Assembly: GCA_963772965.1 (NCBI GenBank)
Contig: CAVYZU010000002.1
Span: forward strand, 868,001 to 932,000
Origin: AP-15 sp963772965
GTDB taxonomy: Bacteria > Pseudomonadota > Alphaproteobacteria > ATCC43930 > CGMCC-115725
Length of the DNA stretch: 64,000 bases
Reading direction: 5' to 3'
Part shown: positions 1 to 9,074 of the stretch, in pieces
How positions within the stretch are numbered: position 1 is the first letter of the stretch
Layout of the letters: the number at the start of each line of letters is the position of its first letter
The notes under the pieces: model-generated
What the model saw: the letters and a program-made list of their open reading frames with translations, nothing else
Databases searched by the model: none
Told to the model about the DNA's origin: nothing
Program-made: the position numbers and the translations under genes

Positions 1-678
1 AAACCGTGCCCGCACCGTCGCCGCGAGCCGCTCGCGGTCGTCGCCGAGTGCGGTCTGGCACACCCCGCGATCCGTTGCGGCGATGAGCGCCCAGCCGATT
101 GGCGTGGCGACCGTTACATAGCGGATCGTCTCACCCTTACCGCCATTGCGCCGCGCCGCCGGGGTCATACCGAGGGCAGCAGGTGCGGCTTCATAGGCGC
201 GCGAACTTGACCCAAAGCCCGATCCATAAATCGCTTGGCTAACGTTTTCGCCGGCCTCGAGCTTTTGCGCAAACGCTCCGAGCCGATGGGTGCGTGCGTA
301 ATCGCGTGGTGTAGCGCCGGTGATCTGCTTGAAGACGCGGTGAAAATGAAACCGGCTGATCGCCGCCGCATCGGCGAGTTCGTCAAGGCTCGGCATCGTC
401 TCGCTGCTGCGCAACAGCGCACATGCCCTTTCGACCGCCGCAAGATGCCGAGACGCCGAGGACGGGTCGCCCGGCCGGCAGCGCTTGCAGGCGCGAAGCC
501 CGGCTGCTTCGGCGGCCGCGGTGGTCTGAAAGAAAGCGGTATTGCGGCGCAGCGGGAGCCGCGAAGTGCAGCCCGGCCGGCAATAGACGCCCGTCGTCGA
601 AACACCGTAAAAGAACCGGCCTGCCGCCGCGCCATCGCGTTTTTCCAGCGCCGCCCAGCATTCGTCGAAATCGAGCAT
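1..678 (-). CDS. ada: Bifunctional Ada regulator / methylated-DNA repair methyltransferase, C-terminus beyond the window
   Basis: The frame runs open for 226 codons off the left edge. Residues 1-75 look like the Ada zinc domain: the motif VYCRPGC gives C33 and C37, and CKRC gives C64 and C67. The family uses these four cysteines to bind zinc, and the first accepts methyl groups from phosphotriesters. An AraC-type HTH follows (RFHFHRVFKQITGATPRDYA), and then the start of the O6-methylguanine methyltransferase domain (YVTVATPIGWALIAATDRG); its active-site PCHR motif would lie outside. AGGAG stands about 6 bases before the ATG. By family it repairs alkylated DNA and, once methylated, activates its own operon. 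It is the last gene of a minus-strand series. Confidence 0.93.
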   Translation of the reverse strand, partial: MLDFDECWAALEKRDGAAAGRFFYGVSTTGVYCRPGCTSRLPLRRNTAFFQTTAAAEAAGLRACKRCRPGDPSSASRHLAAVERACALLRSSETMPSLDELADAAAISRFHFHRVFKQITGATPRDYARTHRLGAFAQKLEAGENVSQAIYGSGFGSSSRAYEAAPAALGMTPAARRNGGKGETIRYVTVATPIGWALIAATDRGVCQTALGDDRERLAATVRARF

Positions 679-754
679 CACCCGCTCCTATCGCTCGTTG
701 ACATGGGCGGAAGATGGCGCGATCGCGAGCCCGGCTCTATCCGGCGATTGCTTT

Positions 755-1714
755 CTAATTCGCGCGGCGCTCGCCGTTGAGATAACGCTTGGGGAGCATC
801 GCGTGGATGCCCTTGTTGCCGTCGACGAGTTGAGTGACGCGCATATCGACCGCGAGGCTGCAGAACATGTAGGCGTCTTCGCGCCCGAGCCCCATGCGCT
901 CGCCGATCAGGGTGATCATCTGGCGCAGTGCGGTCTTGGCGGCGTCGTCGAGATCCTCGTTAAAGCCCATCGTGATCAGATGCGTCGGTGTCTCTGCACG
1001 GGGCAGATCGATCGCCATGCGCTTGTGCAATCTCAGGCGAAAGGTGCCGGTCAATGCGGTTTCGAGTGCGGTTACGCAGACTTCGCCATCGCCCTGCACG
1101 CCATGTCCATCGCCCGCCGAAAACAACCCGCCTTCGGTCCATACCGGCAGAAAAAGAGTCGTGCCGGCGACCAGCTCCTTCAAATCCATGTTGCCGCCGA
1201 ATTCGCGCGGCACAATCGAGGTCACCGCCCCGTAATTCGGCGGCGGTGCTACCCCCATGACCCCAAAAAACGGCGCCAGCTCGATCTCGGCACCCCAGGG
1301 CACTGTGGCGATACCGCGCTGCCGGTCGATTGCGGTATGCCAAGTGCGGCGCACCGGAAAATCCTCGGGGAGCGTGCCGGAGAGGGGGCGGATGCGCGTG
1401 TAGCCCCAATTCTGCCGGCAGTCGATCGACATGATTTCGATGCCAATCGCATCGCCGGGTTCGGCGCCCTCGACCGCGATCGGCCCGGTCAGGATGTGAG
1501 CGCCCATCCGCGGCTCGACCGCGGCGTGGATCGCCTTGTGCTCGGAAAGGATGTCAAAGCGGCCGTCGCTCGGCAGGATGTCGGGCCCCCCCGAGACGCT
1601 GTCGAGCGTCACGGTATCGCCCGACGCGACCGTCAGCACCGGCGTCAGTCCGGCGTCGAAAAACCCCCAATGAACCGTCTCCGGGCTGGCGTGCAAGACG
1701 TGGTGCTGCGACAT
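755..1714 (-). CDS. Acetamidase/formamidase family amidohydrolase
   Basis: This 319-residue protein fits the FmdA/AmdA family, zinc-type enzymes that release ammonia from short amides. Supporting segments are SVSGGPDILPSDGRFDIL near the N-terminus, NWGYTRIRPLSG in the middle and GDGHGVQGDGEVCVTALE around residue 200. The ATG at 1714 was chosen over an upstream frame extension because AGGGAG lies just before it and the extension reads like translated repeat DNA. It probably works with the neighbouring 2OG oxygenase and luciferase-like monooxygenases on the same strand. The actual amide substrate cannot be told from sequence. Confidence 0.88.
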   Translation of the reverse strand: MSQHHVLHASPETVHWGFFDAGLTPVLTVASGDTVTLDSVSGGPDILPSDGRFDILSEHKAIHAAVEPRMGAHILTGPIAVEGAEPGDAIGIEIMSIDCRQNWGYTRIRPLSGTLPEDFPVRRTWHTAIDRQRGIATVPWGAEIELAPFFGVMGVAPPPNYGAVTSIVPREFGGNMDLKELVAGTTLFLPVWTEGGLFSAGDGHGVQGDGEVCVTALETALTGTFRLRLHKRMAIDLPRAETPTHLITMGFNEDLDDAAKTALRQMITLIGERMGLGREDAYMFCSLAVDMRVTQLVDGNKGIHAMLPKRYLNGERRAN

Positions 1715-1823
1715 CGACAATCTCCCTGCGCTGATCGATCGAATGATTGTAAAGACTACTGTTTTCCGGCGCAGGTTTTTTCGTCTGCTTAGCAGGAGAG
1801 GAGCTGTTTTGGGTTCGAACTCG

Positions 1824-1880
1824 CCATCCCGGCGCAGGCCGGGACCCATGGCGGCAGTGGATACCGGCCTTCGCCGGTAA
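1824..1880. repeat. Short palindromic intergenic repeat
   Basis: Two small palindromes are adjacent: CCCGGCGCAGGCCGGG and ACCGGCCTTCGCCGGT. They lie between the amidase start and the next gene. The form resembles the abundant GTCATTCCGGG-type intergenic repeats of alphaproteobacteria. It is possibly a transcript hairpin. Confidence 0.55.
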
Positions 1881-1929
1881 GATAAGACAGGTAGCCGTGG
1901 GTTGGGAGTTAAAACCTCACGGAGCCCGC

Positions 1930-2652
1930 TCATTCGCGGCGGAAGGTGACGACCAGCACGTCGCGGTAGGCGGGACGGGATGGATCGACCGGTTCGACCG
2001 CGGTCACGCCATGATAGACGCGGCTGTCATCGACCAGTGCGGCGTCGAGCGGTGCAGTCAATGTAAAACTGCCGAGCGGCAGTTCGGCGAGGTCATAGAT
2101 CGTCGTTTCCCCGCTTTTGATGTTTTCTCGGCGCACCATCAACACCAACACCCAATCGACCCCGTCACGATGCAGCCCCTCGGGAGTCGGCTGCCCGGCT
2201 TCGCCAGGCCGCGCCTCGATGCGAAACTGATGCAATTCGACATGCCAGGCGAGTGGCCGGTAAGGCTCTGGGGTCATTCGGTCGAATAGTTCGTGGCTCG
2301 TGCCGAGGATCGCTCCCAACACCGGGTGGCGGCCGATGGTGTCGGCGACCGGCTCGAACCAGCGCTCGATACCGCCGTTCAGCGGGTTGTAGTCGCGGCT
2401 CTGGTAATGCGGCTGGTGCGGCTTGCGCAGAATGCCGGCCGAGGTGGCGCGATAACAGGCAAAGCGGCGGCGGCGATAGCGCCCGCCATCGGCCATATAG
2501 GCGTCGACGCTGAGATCTTGCCAGCTCGCGGCAAAAGAGGCCCAGTCGCGCAGTTCAGCCTCGCCCAACAATGCCCGCATCTCGGGCGCCTCGACAAACG
2601 CAAAGCCGTCGCGCTCGATCGCCCCGGCAAGCAAGCCGAGTGAATACGTCAT
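1930..2652 (-). CDS. 2-oxoglutarate/Fe(II) dioxygenase, isoleucine-dioxygenase (2OG-Fe_Oxy_2) type
   Basis: The 240-residue protein shows the iron facial triad of this family: H and D in GLHRDGVD near residue 160 and a distal H in SRVYHGVTAVEP near residue 215, followed by an arginine in YRDVLVVTF for the 2-oxoglutarate carboxylate. The N-terminal part (GFAFVEAPEM, then FACYR) also fits PF10014, whose characterised members hydroxylate free L-isoleucine or related amino acids. Which amino acid it uses is unknown. It is in line with the luciferase-like genes upstream and the amidase downstream on the minus strand. Confidence 0.82.
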   Translation of the reverse strand: MTYSLGLLAGAIERDGFAFVEAPEMRALLGEAELRDWASFAASWQDLSVDAYMADGGRYRRRRFACYRATSAGILRKPHQPHYQSRDYNPLNGGIERWFEPVADTIGRHPVLGAILGTSHELFDRMTPEPYRPLAWHVELHQFRIEARPGEAGQPTPEGLHRDGVDWVLVLMVRRENIKSGETTIYDLAELPLGSFTLTAPLDAALVDDSRVYHGVTAVEPVDPSRPAYRDVLVVTFRRE

Positions 2653-2676
2653 TCCGTCTCTTTCATAAGGCCGCTC

Positions 2677-3714
2677 TCAAAGCACCGCCTCGGCGACGAT
2701 GCGCAGCGCCGCCGCATCGGCGCCGGCTAGCACCATGGAACCGACCCGGTGGTCCTCGGCAATCGCCCGCCAGGCTTGCATACGCTCGCGGACCCGCTCC
2801 TTGGGTCCGACCAGCGAGGTTTCGTCGATTAGCGCGTCCGGCACGGCTGCCTCGGCTTCCTTGCGCCGTCCGGCGAGATAATGGTCCTGGATTGTCGCGG
2901 CAGCCGCCTCGTAGCCCATGCGCTTTGCCAAATCGTTGTAGAAATTCTTCGAGCGCGCACCCATGCCGCCGATATAGAGCGCCAGATTGGGTCGTATCTG
3001 ATCTCTGCAAGCCGCCAAATCGTCGCCGATCGCGACGCGCACATAGGGCGCGAGGTCGAAATCGGCGAGGGACTTGCCGTTTCCGGCCTTAGCGATGCCC
3101 TCGCGCACCGGGCCGACGATCGCCTCGGGTTTTTCCGGCGACATGAAGAACGGCAAGGTGCCGTCGGCGACTTCGCCTGATGTCCGCAGCCCGGGGGGCG
3201 CTATTGCCGCGGTGTAGATTTTGAGGCTGGGGTCCCCGTGGATGATGCTGCGCAGCGGCTTGCCGAGCCCGGTGGCGCCCGGCCCGCGATATGGGATCTG
3301 ATAATGCTCGCCTGTGAATTCGAGCGGCGCCTTGCGATCCAAGATCTGGCGAATGATCGCGATGTATTCGCGAGTGCGGGTCAGCGGCTTGCCAAACAGG
3401 ACACCGTGCCAGCCCTCGACGACTTGCGGCCCCGATGGCCCGATGCCGCATAAAAAGCGGTTACCCGACAGCGCCTGCAAGGTCATCGCGGTCATCGCCG
3501 CGCAGGCCGGCGTGCGCGCTGCCATTTGCATGATGGCGGTGCCGGCCTTGATCTTTGTTGTCTGCGCCAGCACCCAGGCGACCGGCGAGACCGCGTCGGT
3601 GCCATAAGCCTCGCCGCACCACACCGCGTCATAGCCGAGCCGCTCCGCTTCGCGGACAAGCTCCATATCGATCCCGGTCGTGGCCGACACCCGCAACGTC
3701 AGCGCCAGTTTCAT
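2677..3714 (-). CDS. LLM class flavin- or F420-dependent oxidoreductase
   Basis: A complete 345-residue luciferase-like monooxygenase. The TIM-barrel signature is seen in AERLGYDAVWCGEAYGTDA near the N-terminus, LSGNRFLCGIGPSGPQVVEGWHG near residue 90 and the C-terminal GPKERVRERMQAW. Such enzymes use FMN or coenzyme F420 for oxidation or reduction of varied substrates. The gene lies 16 bases behind the next luciferase-like gene and ahead of the 2OG dioxygenase on the same strand, so the three are probably cotranscribed. The substrate is not evident. Confidence 0.88.
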   Translation of the reverse strand: MKLALTLRVSATTGIDMELVREAERLGYDAVWCGEAYGTDAVSPVAWVLAQTTKIKAGTAIMQMAARTPACAAMTAMTLQALSGNRFLCGIGPSGPQVVEGWHGVLFGKPLTRTREYIAIIRQILDRKAPLEFTGEHYQIPYRGPGATGLGKPLRSIIHGDPSLKIYTAAIAPPGLRTSGEVADGTLPFFMSPEKPEAIVGPVREGIAKAGNGKSLADFDLAPYVRVAIGDDLAACRDQIRPNLALYIGGMGARSKNFYNDLAKRMGYEAAAATIQDHYLAGRRKEAEAAVPDALIDETSLVGPKERVRERMQAWRAIAEDHRVGSMVLAGADAAALRIVAEAVL

Positions 3715-3730
3715 GGTAAGTGCCCCCTAT

Positions 3731-4558
3731 TTAGCGCACCGGCTCGGCGGCGCGGGCGACCCGCTCGACTGCGGCAAGCCAATCATCGAGCGCGCGTTCG
3801 GCCGGTTCGACCAGCACATGGCCGACCCCGGCGTCGCGAAAGTCGGCAAGCCGGTCGGCCAGCGCGCCTTCTTCCTTGCCGTCCCAGCCATTGCGCACCG
3901 AAATCGCAAACTCCGGCTCGGGCCGCGCCGCGCGCAACCGCTTGACGATTGGCGCGGCCCGTCCGGGCGAGACCCGCGAGCCGTGCCAGCCGTCGAGCCG
4001 CAATGCGCGCTTGAGCGCCGGCTCGGAACTGCCTCCGATCCAGATCGGGATCGGCTTCTCGGGCTGCGGCAGTGAGCGCATGCGATCGATAACTGCCGGG
4101 ATGATTCGCGCGTCAAAGCTGACCGGATCTTCGCTCCACACCGCGCGCATCATCGCAATGCCCTCGTCCATTCGCCGGCCGCGCTCGCGAAACGGCACTC
4201 CTAAGGCGGCGAATTCGGCTTCGAGCCAGCCGACGCCGGCGCCGAGAATAAGCCGCCCTTCGGACAGGTTCTGCAATGTCGCCAATTCCTTGGCGAGCGG
4301 TAAAGGATGGCGCATCGGCAACACTAAGACACTGGTGCCGAGCCCGACCCGTTTGGTGTAGGCCGCCGCCCAGGTCAGCGTTAGCACCGGATCGTAAAAG
4401 ATCGCCGAGGGCGGATAGGGCGCGTCTTTGGGCACGATGATATGCTCGCTGGTCCACACATCATCAAAGCCAAGCTCCTCGGCCTGAACCGCTGCGCGCC
4501 GGATCGCCTCCGGCCCGGCTTTGCGCCCGATTTGCGGCAAATGGATCCCGATGCGCGT
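3731..4558 (-). CDS. LLM class F420-dependent oxidoreductase with apparent ACG start
   Basis: A luciferase-like protein of about 275 residues (LPQIGRKAGPEAIRRA, ELGFDDVWTSEHI, LSEGRLILGAGVGW). Homologues as I remember them begin M-R-I-G-I-H-L-P, and here the codon aligned with that Met is ACG at 4556-4558, with GGGAGG about 8 bases before it. The next normal start is a TTG at 4538-4540, which removes six residues of the first beta strand and has no good Shine-Dalgarno. Either ACG is used, TTG is used, or the ATG has been lost. It heads the minus-strand run of the second LLM gene, dioxygenase and amidase. Confidence 0.8.
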   Translation of the reverse strand, partial: TRIGIHLPQIGRKAGPEAIRRAAVQAEELGFDDVWTSEHIIVPKDAPYPPSAIFYDPVLTLTWAAAYTKRVGLGTSVLVLPMRHPLPLAKELATLQNLSEGRLILGAGVGWLEAEFAALGVPFRERGRRMDEGIAMMRAVWSEDPVSFDARIIPAVIDRMRSLPQPEKPIPIWIGGSSEPALKRALRLDGWHGSRVSPGRAAPIVKRLRAARPEPEFAISVRNGWDGKEEGALADRLADFRDAGVGHVLVEPAERALDDWLAAVERVARAAEPVR

Positions 4559-4885
4559 ATCTCGATCCTCCCTCAGCCCTTGTGAACTCGTAGCGGTGCG
4601 CCGTAGGCCGACGCGTCTGCCCTGATTTTATAGTCGGTCGGGCTGATGCGCCAGGCGATCGGGGCTTTTGCCGGATGGCGATGGTCGAGCCGAGACGATA
4701 ATCGACGGTTTCGCCGACAGCCCGAACCCAGCAAAGCATAATTTGCCCGTAGTTGCGACGTTGCGGGTGCGCGGTGATGGGGCAGCTCGCTTTAGCGTGC
4801 GGCACGCTTTTTGCTGCGGAAAGCGCGTAACCGGTGCTCAGGGCCACAAAGCTCGTTACCAACCGGGTCGGAACGGAGGTCAGCA
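4559..4885. other. Intergenic region between divergent genes, no gene seen
   Basis: About 330 bases separate the minus-strand luciferase-like gene from the plus-strand MFS gene. Frames on both strands here look like shadows without family features. It must contain the two divergent promoters. The only clear signal is GGAGGT immediately before the MFS start. Confidence 0.5.
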
Positions 4886-6178
4886 ATGGCAGTTGCACCC
4901 GAAGGTGCGCAGGTCACCGAAAGTGCGCAAGTTGCGTGGTGGAAGGAGCCGACGCGCGAGCAATGGCACGCTTGGATCGCGGCTTGGCTCGGTTGGACCC
5001 TCAACTCGTTCGACTTTACGATCTTTCTGTTGTTGATGCTGCCGATTTCCCGGGCTTTTCATGTGCCGCTGGTCGATGTGACGGCGGTACTGGCACTGAC
5101 CTTGTGGATGCGGCTGGTGGGCGCCACGGCCTCGGGGTGGCTTGCCGATCGGATGGGCCGCAAAAAGCCGCTGATGATCTCGATTGCCTGGTATTCGGTC
5201 TGCAACTTGCTCTCCGGGTTGGCGCCGAGCTTCGGGCTGTTGTTTCTGTTCCGCGCTCTATTGGGCATCGGCATGGGCGCCGAATGGCCGGTCGGTGCGG
5301 CACTGGCGATGGAGCAATGGCCGATCCGCTCGCGCGGCTTCATGGCCGGGGTATTGCAAGGGTCGTGGGGGCTTGGAGCCCTATTGTCGAGCTTGGCCTA
5401 CGGCCTGCTCTACAACTGGATCGGCTGGCGCGGGCTGCTGATGATTGGCGTGCTGCCCTCCTTCGCGATCATTTATGTGCGCACTTATGTCAAGGAGCCG
5501 GAGGTGTGGCTGGAAAACCGCAAGCGGCAGCGGGCCGAAGGGCGCGAGGTCAAGGTCCCGCTATTCAGCATCTTCAAGCCTGCCATCCTCGGCAACACGG
5601 CCACAGCGTGCTGGTGGATGGCCAGCTCGTTCGTCGTGGCCTATTCGATCACCGCGATGTTCGCGACCTATCTTCAAAAGGATCTGCAGTTGAGCCCGGC
5701 ATTGGTCGCCTTGCCGGTGATGCTGCTGAGCATCGGGCAGTTCGGGTCCGGGGTCGCCTGGGGTTGGGTGGCGGACCGTATCGGCCGCCGTTGGGCAATG
5801 ATCCTACCGGCATTGATCGGGCTACCGCTCGTCCCGCTCTACCTGTTCACCCACAATTACGCGATGATTGTCGTCTTCTTTGGGCTTCAGGGATGGTTTG
5901 CCGGCGGTGGCATCTGGAGCCAGGCACCGAGTTATCTGGCCGAACGCTTCCCGACCGAAGTACGCGCGACGGCATCGGGGTTCTGCTACCACCAGGGCGC
6001 CATCTGGGGCGGCTTCGCCGGGCCGGTCGTGACCTATTTCGCGATCAATTTGCACTGGGGGTTCGCGCTCCCGATGGCGATCGGCACGATCGGCGGGCTC
6101 GTCAGCTTCCTATTGGCGCTGTCGATCAGCCCCGAAACCCACGGCAAGGAGCTGGTCGCCGACGTGGTCCTCGCCTAA
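4886..6178 (+). CDS. MFS transporter, probable carboxylate/aromatic acid:proton symporter
   Basis: A 430-residue inner-membrane protein with about 12 hydrophobic segments. It carries the MFS loop motif GWLADRMGRKKP between segments 2 and 3 and its second copy GWVADRIGRRW after the central loop. The N-terminal WTREQW-like lead (TREQWHAWIAAWLGWTLNSFDF) and AEWPVGAALAMEQWP fit the sialate/lactate and aromatic-acid transporter subfamilies. GGAGGT lies 6-7 bases before the ATG, so I reject a longer frame starting upstream. With the ring-cleavage and amidase genes nearby it may import an organic acid; the substrate is inferred only loosely. Confidence 0.88.
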   Translation: MAVAPEGAQVTESAQVAWWKEPTREQWHAWIAAWLGWTLNSFDFTIFLLLMLPISRAFHVPLVDVTAVLALTLWMRLVGATASGWLADRMGRKKPLMISIAWYSVCNLLSGLAPSFGLLFLFRALLGIGMGAEWPVGAALAMEQWPIRSRGFMAGVLQGSWGLGALLSSLAYGLLYNWIGWRGLLMIGVLPSFAIIYVRTYVKEPEVWLENRKRQRAEGREVKVPLFSIFKPAILGNTATACWWMASSFVVAYSITAMFATYLQKDLQLSPALVALPVMLLSIGQFGSGVAWGWVADRIGRRWAMILPALIGLPLVPLYLFTHNYAMIVVFFGLQGWFAGGGIWSQAPSYLAERFPTEVRATASGFCYHQGAIWGGFAGPVVTYFAINLHWGFALPMAIGTIGGLVSFLLALSISPETHGKELVADVVLA

Positions 6179-6234
6179 CCGGAGCGAAGCGGCGCAATGG
6201 CGTCGAAGATTGCCGCCACTTCGGCGAGCGAGAG

Positions 6235-6924
6235 ATGCCGATGAATGAACGCTTTATCCCGGCCGATCCCTATCCATGGCCCTTCAACGGCGATCCACGG
6301 CCCACCAACACCGCGCTTGTCGTCATCGACATGCAGACGGATTTCTGCGGCATTGGCGGCTATGTCGACCGAATGGGATACGATCTATCCTTGACGCGGG
6401 CGCCGATCGCGCCGATTGCCGCGGTCCTGGCGGCGATGCGCCGTTGCGGGTTTCACGTGTTTCATACGCGGGAAGGCCATCGCCCCGATCTCGCTGATCT
6501 GCCCGCGAATAAGCGCTGGCGGTCACTCCGCATCGGCGCCGGCATCGGTGACCCGGGACCTTGTGGGCGAATTCTGGTGCGGGGCGAGCCCGGCTGGGAG
6601 ATCATCCCCGAACTCGCGCCAAAGGAAGGGGAGCCGGTGATCGACAAGCCCGGTAAGGGGGCGTTTTACGCAACCGACCTGGAATTGATGCTGCATCTGC
6701 GTGGGATCGCCAATTTGCTGCTCACCGGGATAACCACCGATGTCTGCGTGCACACAACGATGCGCGAGGCCAACGACCGCGGCTTTGAATGCCTGCTGCT
6801 CGAAGATTGCTGCGGCGCTACCGACCGTTCCAACCACAAGCACGCGATCAAGATGATTAAGATGCAAGGCGGTGTCTTCGGCGCCATCGCCCGTTCTACC
6901 GACCTTTTGCCCGTGCTCGGCTAG
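6235..6924 (+). CDS. biuH: Biuret amidohydrolase-like cysteine hydrolase (isochorismatase superfamily)
   Basis: The 229-residue protein closely matches the biuret hydrolase pattern: ADPYPWPFNG at the N-terminus, DMQTDFCGIGGYVDRMGYDL, HTREGHRPDLADLP, DKPGKGAF, TGITTDVCVHTTMREANDRG. The expected Asp-Lys-Cys triad is visible as D36, K141 and C171. The family hydrolyses biuret (or the related triuret) to release ammonia in the cyanurate pathway. It follows the MFS gene by 56 bases and may be cotranscribed with it. A triuret or other ureido amide substrate is possible. I see no cyanuric acid hydrolase or allophanate hydrolase nearby. Confidence 0.84.
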   Translation: MPMNERFIPADPYPWPFNGDPRPTNTALVVIDMQTDFCGIGGYVDRMGYDLSLTRAPIAPIAAVLAAMRRCGFHVFHTREGHRPDLADLPANKRWRSLRIGAGIGDPGPCGRILVRGEPGWEIIPELAPKEGEPVIDKPGKGAFYATDLELMLHLRGIANLLLTGITTDVCVHTTMREANDRGFECLLLEDCCGATDRSNHKHAIKMIKMQGGVFGAIARSTDLLPVLG

Positions 6925-7130
6925 GACCCTTTAGTTTCTGAGCGCCTGCAAACTAGGCGGCGGCTCGAAAATCAATAAAATACTCGGTCGATCCTAGACG
7001 ATTGTCTATCGTCCAGCTGGTCGGATCGTTGAACCGCGGCGAGATATTCGGAGCGGCAGCCGCAATCGAATCTTGGCTTGGACGGCGCAGTCGGGTGTGA
7101 TTGGAGCTGAGACGGCGAAGGGGTGACGCG

Positions 7131-8045
7131 ATGAGAGTCGGGATCTCGCTGACCAGCAATTACCCACACGTAAAAGATCCGCGCCAAGGTGCGCGCTGGA
7201 TGATCGAACGAGCCGCGGCGGCACGCGCCGCCGCACTCGATTCCCTGTTTGTCGGCGACCAGCACGTGTCGCCCACGCCCTATTACCAGAACACGCCAAT
7301 GCTCGGCCGGCTGCTTGCGGAGTGGGGCGATGCCCCGGCGGGGTGCCTGTTTCTGCTCCCCTTGTGGCACCCGGTGCTGGTGGCCGAGCAGATCGGGACA
7401 TTGGCCGCCATCGCGCAAGGTCCCTTTATTATGCAATGCGGGCTCGGCTGGGGCGAGGCCCGGTTCGCCGCCATGGGCATCAGCATCAGGACGCGTCCCT
7501 CGGCTTTCGAGGAAGCCCTTGACATTATCCGGCGCCTGTTGGCGGGTGAAACCGTGAGTTCCGCCCGGCGGTTTCGGATCACCGAGGCGAGCCTCGCATT
7601 GCGCCCGGCTGAGCGGGTCGAGGTCTGGATCGGCGCCAGCGCACCACCGGCCATCGACCGCGCAGCACGGCTAGCCGAGGGGTGGATCGCCAGCCCCAGC
7701 CTTACCTTCGGGGAGGCACGCTCGCAGGCCGATCTCTACCGCGAGCGCTGCGCCGCTTGCGGCAGCCAGCCAGGCGCCATCGTCTTAAGGCGCGACATTT
7801 ACGTCGGCGAGTCGTCGTCCGAAGCCCAAGCGGTATTGCAGCAGGCGCTCAGCCGAAGCTATCGCGACATGCCGGCAGAAGCGCTGATTGCCGGATCGGT
7901 CGACGAAGTCGCGGAACAGTTTCGGACTTTCCGGGAAATCGGCTACACCGACATCCTCGTGCGCCATCTGACGAATGAGCAGCCTAAGGTCTTGGGATCG
8001 CTGGAACGGTTGGCAGCGGTGCGCGCGGCGTTAGTTTTAGCCTAG
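7131..8045 (+). CDS. LLM class flavin-dependent oxidoreductase
   Basis: A third luciferase-like monooxygenase, 304 residues. Features are VGISLTSNYPHVKDPRQGARWM, LDSLFVGDQHV, LWHPVLVAEQIGTLAAI, CGLGWGEARFAAMGI and VEVWIGASAPPAIDRAARLAEGWIA. The ATG at 7131 has AAGGGG before it. An IS element inserted exactly at its stop codon: the TAG (8043-8045) lies inside the duplicated target site, so the protein is unaltered but anything downstream is cut off from its promoter. Cofactor and substrate are unknown. Confidence 0.86.
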   Translation: MRVGISLTSNYPHVKDPRQGARWMIERAAAARAAALDSLFVGDQHVSPTPYYQNTPMLGRLLAEWGDAPAGCLFLLPLWHPVLVAEQIGTLAAIAQGPFIMQCGLGWGEARFAAMGISIRTRPSAFEEALDIIRRLLAGETVSSARRFRITEASLALRPAERVEVWIGASAPPAIDRAARLAEGWIASPSLTFGEARSQADLYRERCAACGSQPGAIVLRRDIYVGESSSEAQAVLQQALSRSYRDMPAEALIAGSVDEVAEQFRTFREIGYTDILVRHLTNEQPKVLGSLERLAAVRAALVLA

Positions 8046-8986
8046 CTGTTGAGACTAAGAACGTTGTTCAGCTTTGAGGCGGGAGGTTTTCCGCCGAGGG
8101 CGGAATGTGGTCGGGTGGTATTATAGTTGGCAATCCAGGGTGTCATGGCCCGGCCTCGCTCGGTTGAGGATCGATAGGCGCGGACATAGGCCCACTCGCG
8201 TAGGCTTGTCTGGATGAAGCGCTCGGCCTTGCCATTGGTGCGCGGTGTGTAGGGTCGGGTGCGGATGTGCTTGATCCCGAGCTGGGTCAAGCGACGGTGG
8301 AAGTCATGGCTGCGATAAGCCGAGCCGTTGTCGGTCATGATACGCTCGACAGCGATGCCGTAGTGGGCAAACCAATCGAGCGCACGGCCAAGAAAGGCAA
8401 TGGCGCTCTCTTTTTTCTCATCGGGCAGCAGTTCGGTGTAGGCGAGCCGCGAAGCGTCGTCGACCGCCACGTGCAACACCTCCCAGCCGATGCCGTGATG
8501 GCGATTGATGGCGCCGGTGTGCCGGCCGGTGATGCGGTGGCCGACACCCTCGATACGGCCGAGCTTTTTGGTGTCGAGGTGCACCAGTTCGCCGGGTCGC
8601 GCATACTCGTAGCGTACCACCGGCGCCGGCGGATCGAGCGCCTTGAGCCGGCCGAGGCCCAGCCGGCGCAGCACCGCCCCAACAGTTGAACGCGACAGGC
8701 CGAGCTGGTCGGCGATCCGAGCCCCGGTCAAGCGCTGCCGGCGTAACCGCTCGATCTCGCCATCGCGTTTGCGGTTTGGCTGTTCGCGGTATCGAGCGGG
8801 CGTCGAGCTTCGATCATGAAGGGCGATCTCGCCGCCCGCCCGATACCGCTTCAGCCATTCATAGGCGCGGCGCTCGGATAGACCGGCTGCCGCGGCCGCA
8901 TCGGCCACCTTCGAGCCCTCCTCAATCCGCCAAACCATCAGGAGTCGACCCTGCGGCGTCAGGCGCGCATTCTTGTGGATGTTCAT
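8042..8986 (-). CDS. IS481-family transposase (integrase core)
   Basis: A transposase of about 314 residues: N-terminal helix-turn-helix region (KVADAAAAAGLSERRAYEWLKRY), then an rve integrase core with the DDE acidic residues visible in LVHLDTKKLGRI, IMTDNGSAYRS and PRTNGKAERFIQ. The ATG at 8986 (MNIHKNARLTPQGR) is the family start; an extension upstream adds 14 unrelated residues. The last serine codon and TAG stop use bases of the duplicated target site, so this copy takes its stop from the host flank. It catalyses cut-out and reinsertion of the element. Confidence 0.92.
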   Translation of the reverse strand: MNIHKNARLTPQGRLLMVWRIEEGSKVADAAAAAGLSERRAYEWLKRYRAGGEIALHDRSSTPARYREQPNRKRDGEIERLRRQRLTGARIADQLGLSRSTVGAVLRRLGLGRLKALDPPAPVVRYEYARPGELVHLDTKKLGRIEGVGHRITGRHTGAINRHHGIGWEVLHVAVDDASRLAYTELLPDEKKESAIAFLGRALDWFAHYGIAVERIMTDNGSAYRSHDFHRRLTQLGIKHIRTRPYTPRTNGKAERFIQTSLREWAYVRAYRSSTERGRAMTPWIANYNTTRPHSALGGKPPASKLNNVLSLNS

Positions 8987-9074
8987 CCGGAGACCTATCG
9001 GGCTGCAGTTGATCGGTGTCGCAACCACAGCTTTCCAGTCCTACCCCGGATGAACAACCTTCATGGTTTCCACA
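8047..9074 (-). mobile_element. IS481-family insertion sequence with perfect 6-bp target duplication
   Basis: The 1028-bp element is bounded by imperfect 24-bp inverted repeats at 8047-8070 and 9051-9074, which match at 19 positions and begin TGT and end ACA. The flanks are identical: CCTAGC at 8041-8046 and again at 9075-9080, a perfect target duplication. It encodes one transposase on the minus strand. The intact ends, intact frame and exact duplication suggest a recent insertion. Confidence 0.93.

Noticed and set aside
698..1792. Plus-strand open frame of 364 codons opposite the amidase
   Set aside because: It is the shadow of a high-GC gene: no family motif, Arg/Ala/Asp-rich, and the minus strand reads as a clear acetamidase/formamidase.
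4834..6230. A long plus-strand frame running through the MFS gene into the biuret-hydrolase-like gene
   Set aside because: The first 467 codons are out of frame with the transporter and have no features. Only the part from 6235 is a gene.
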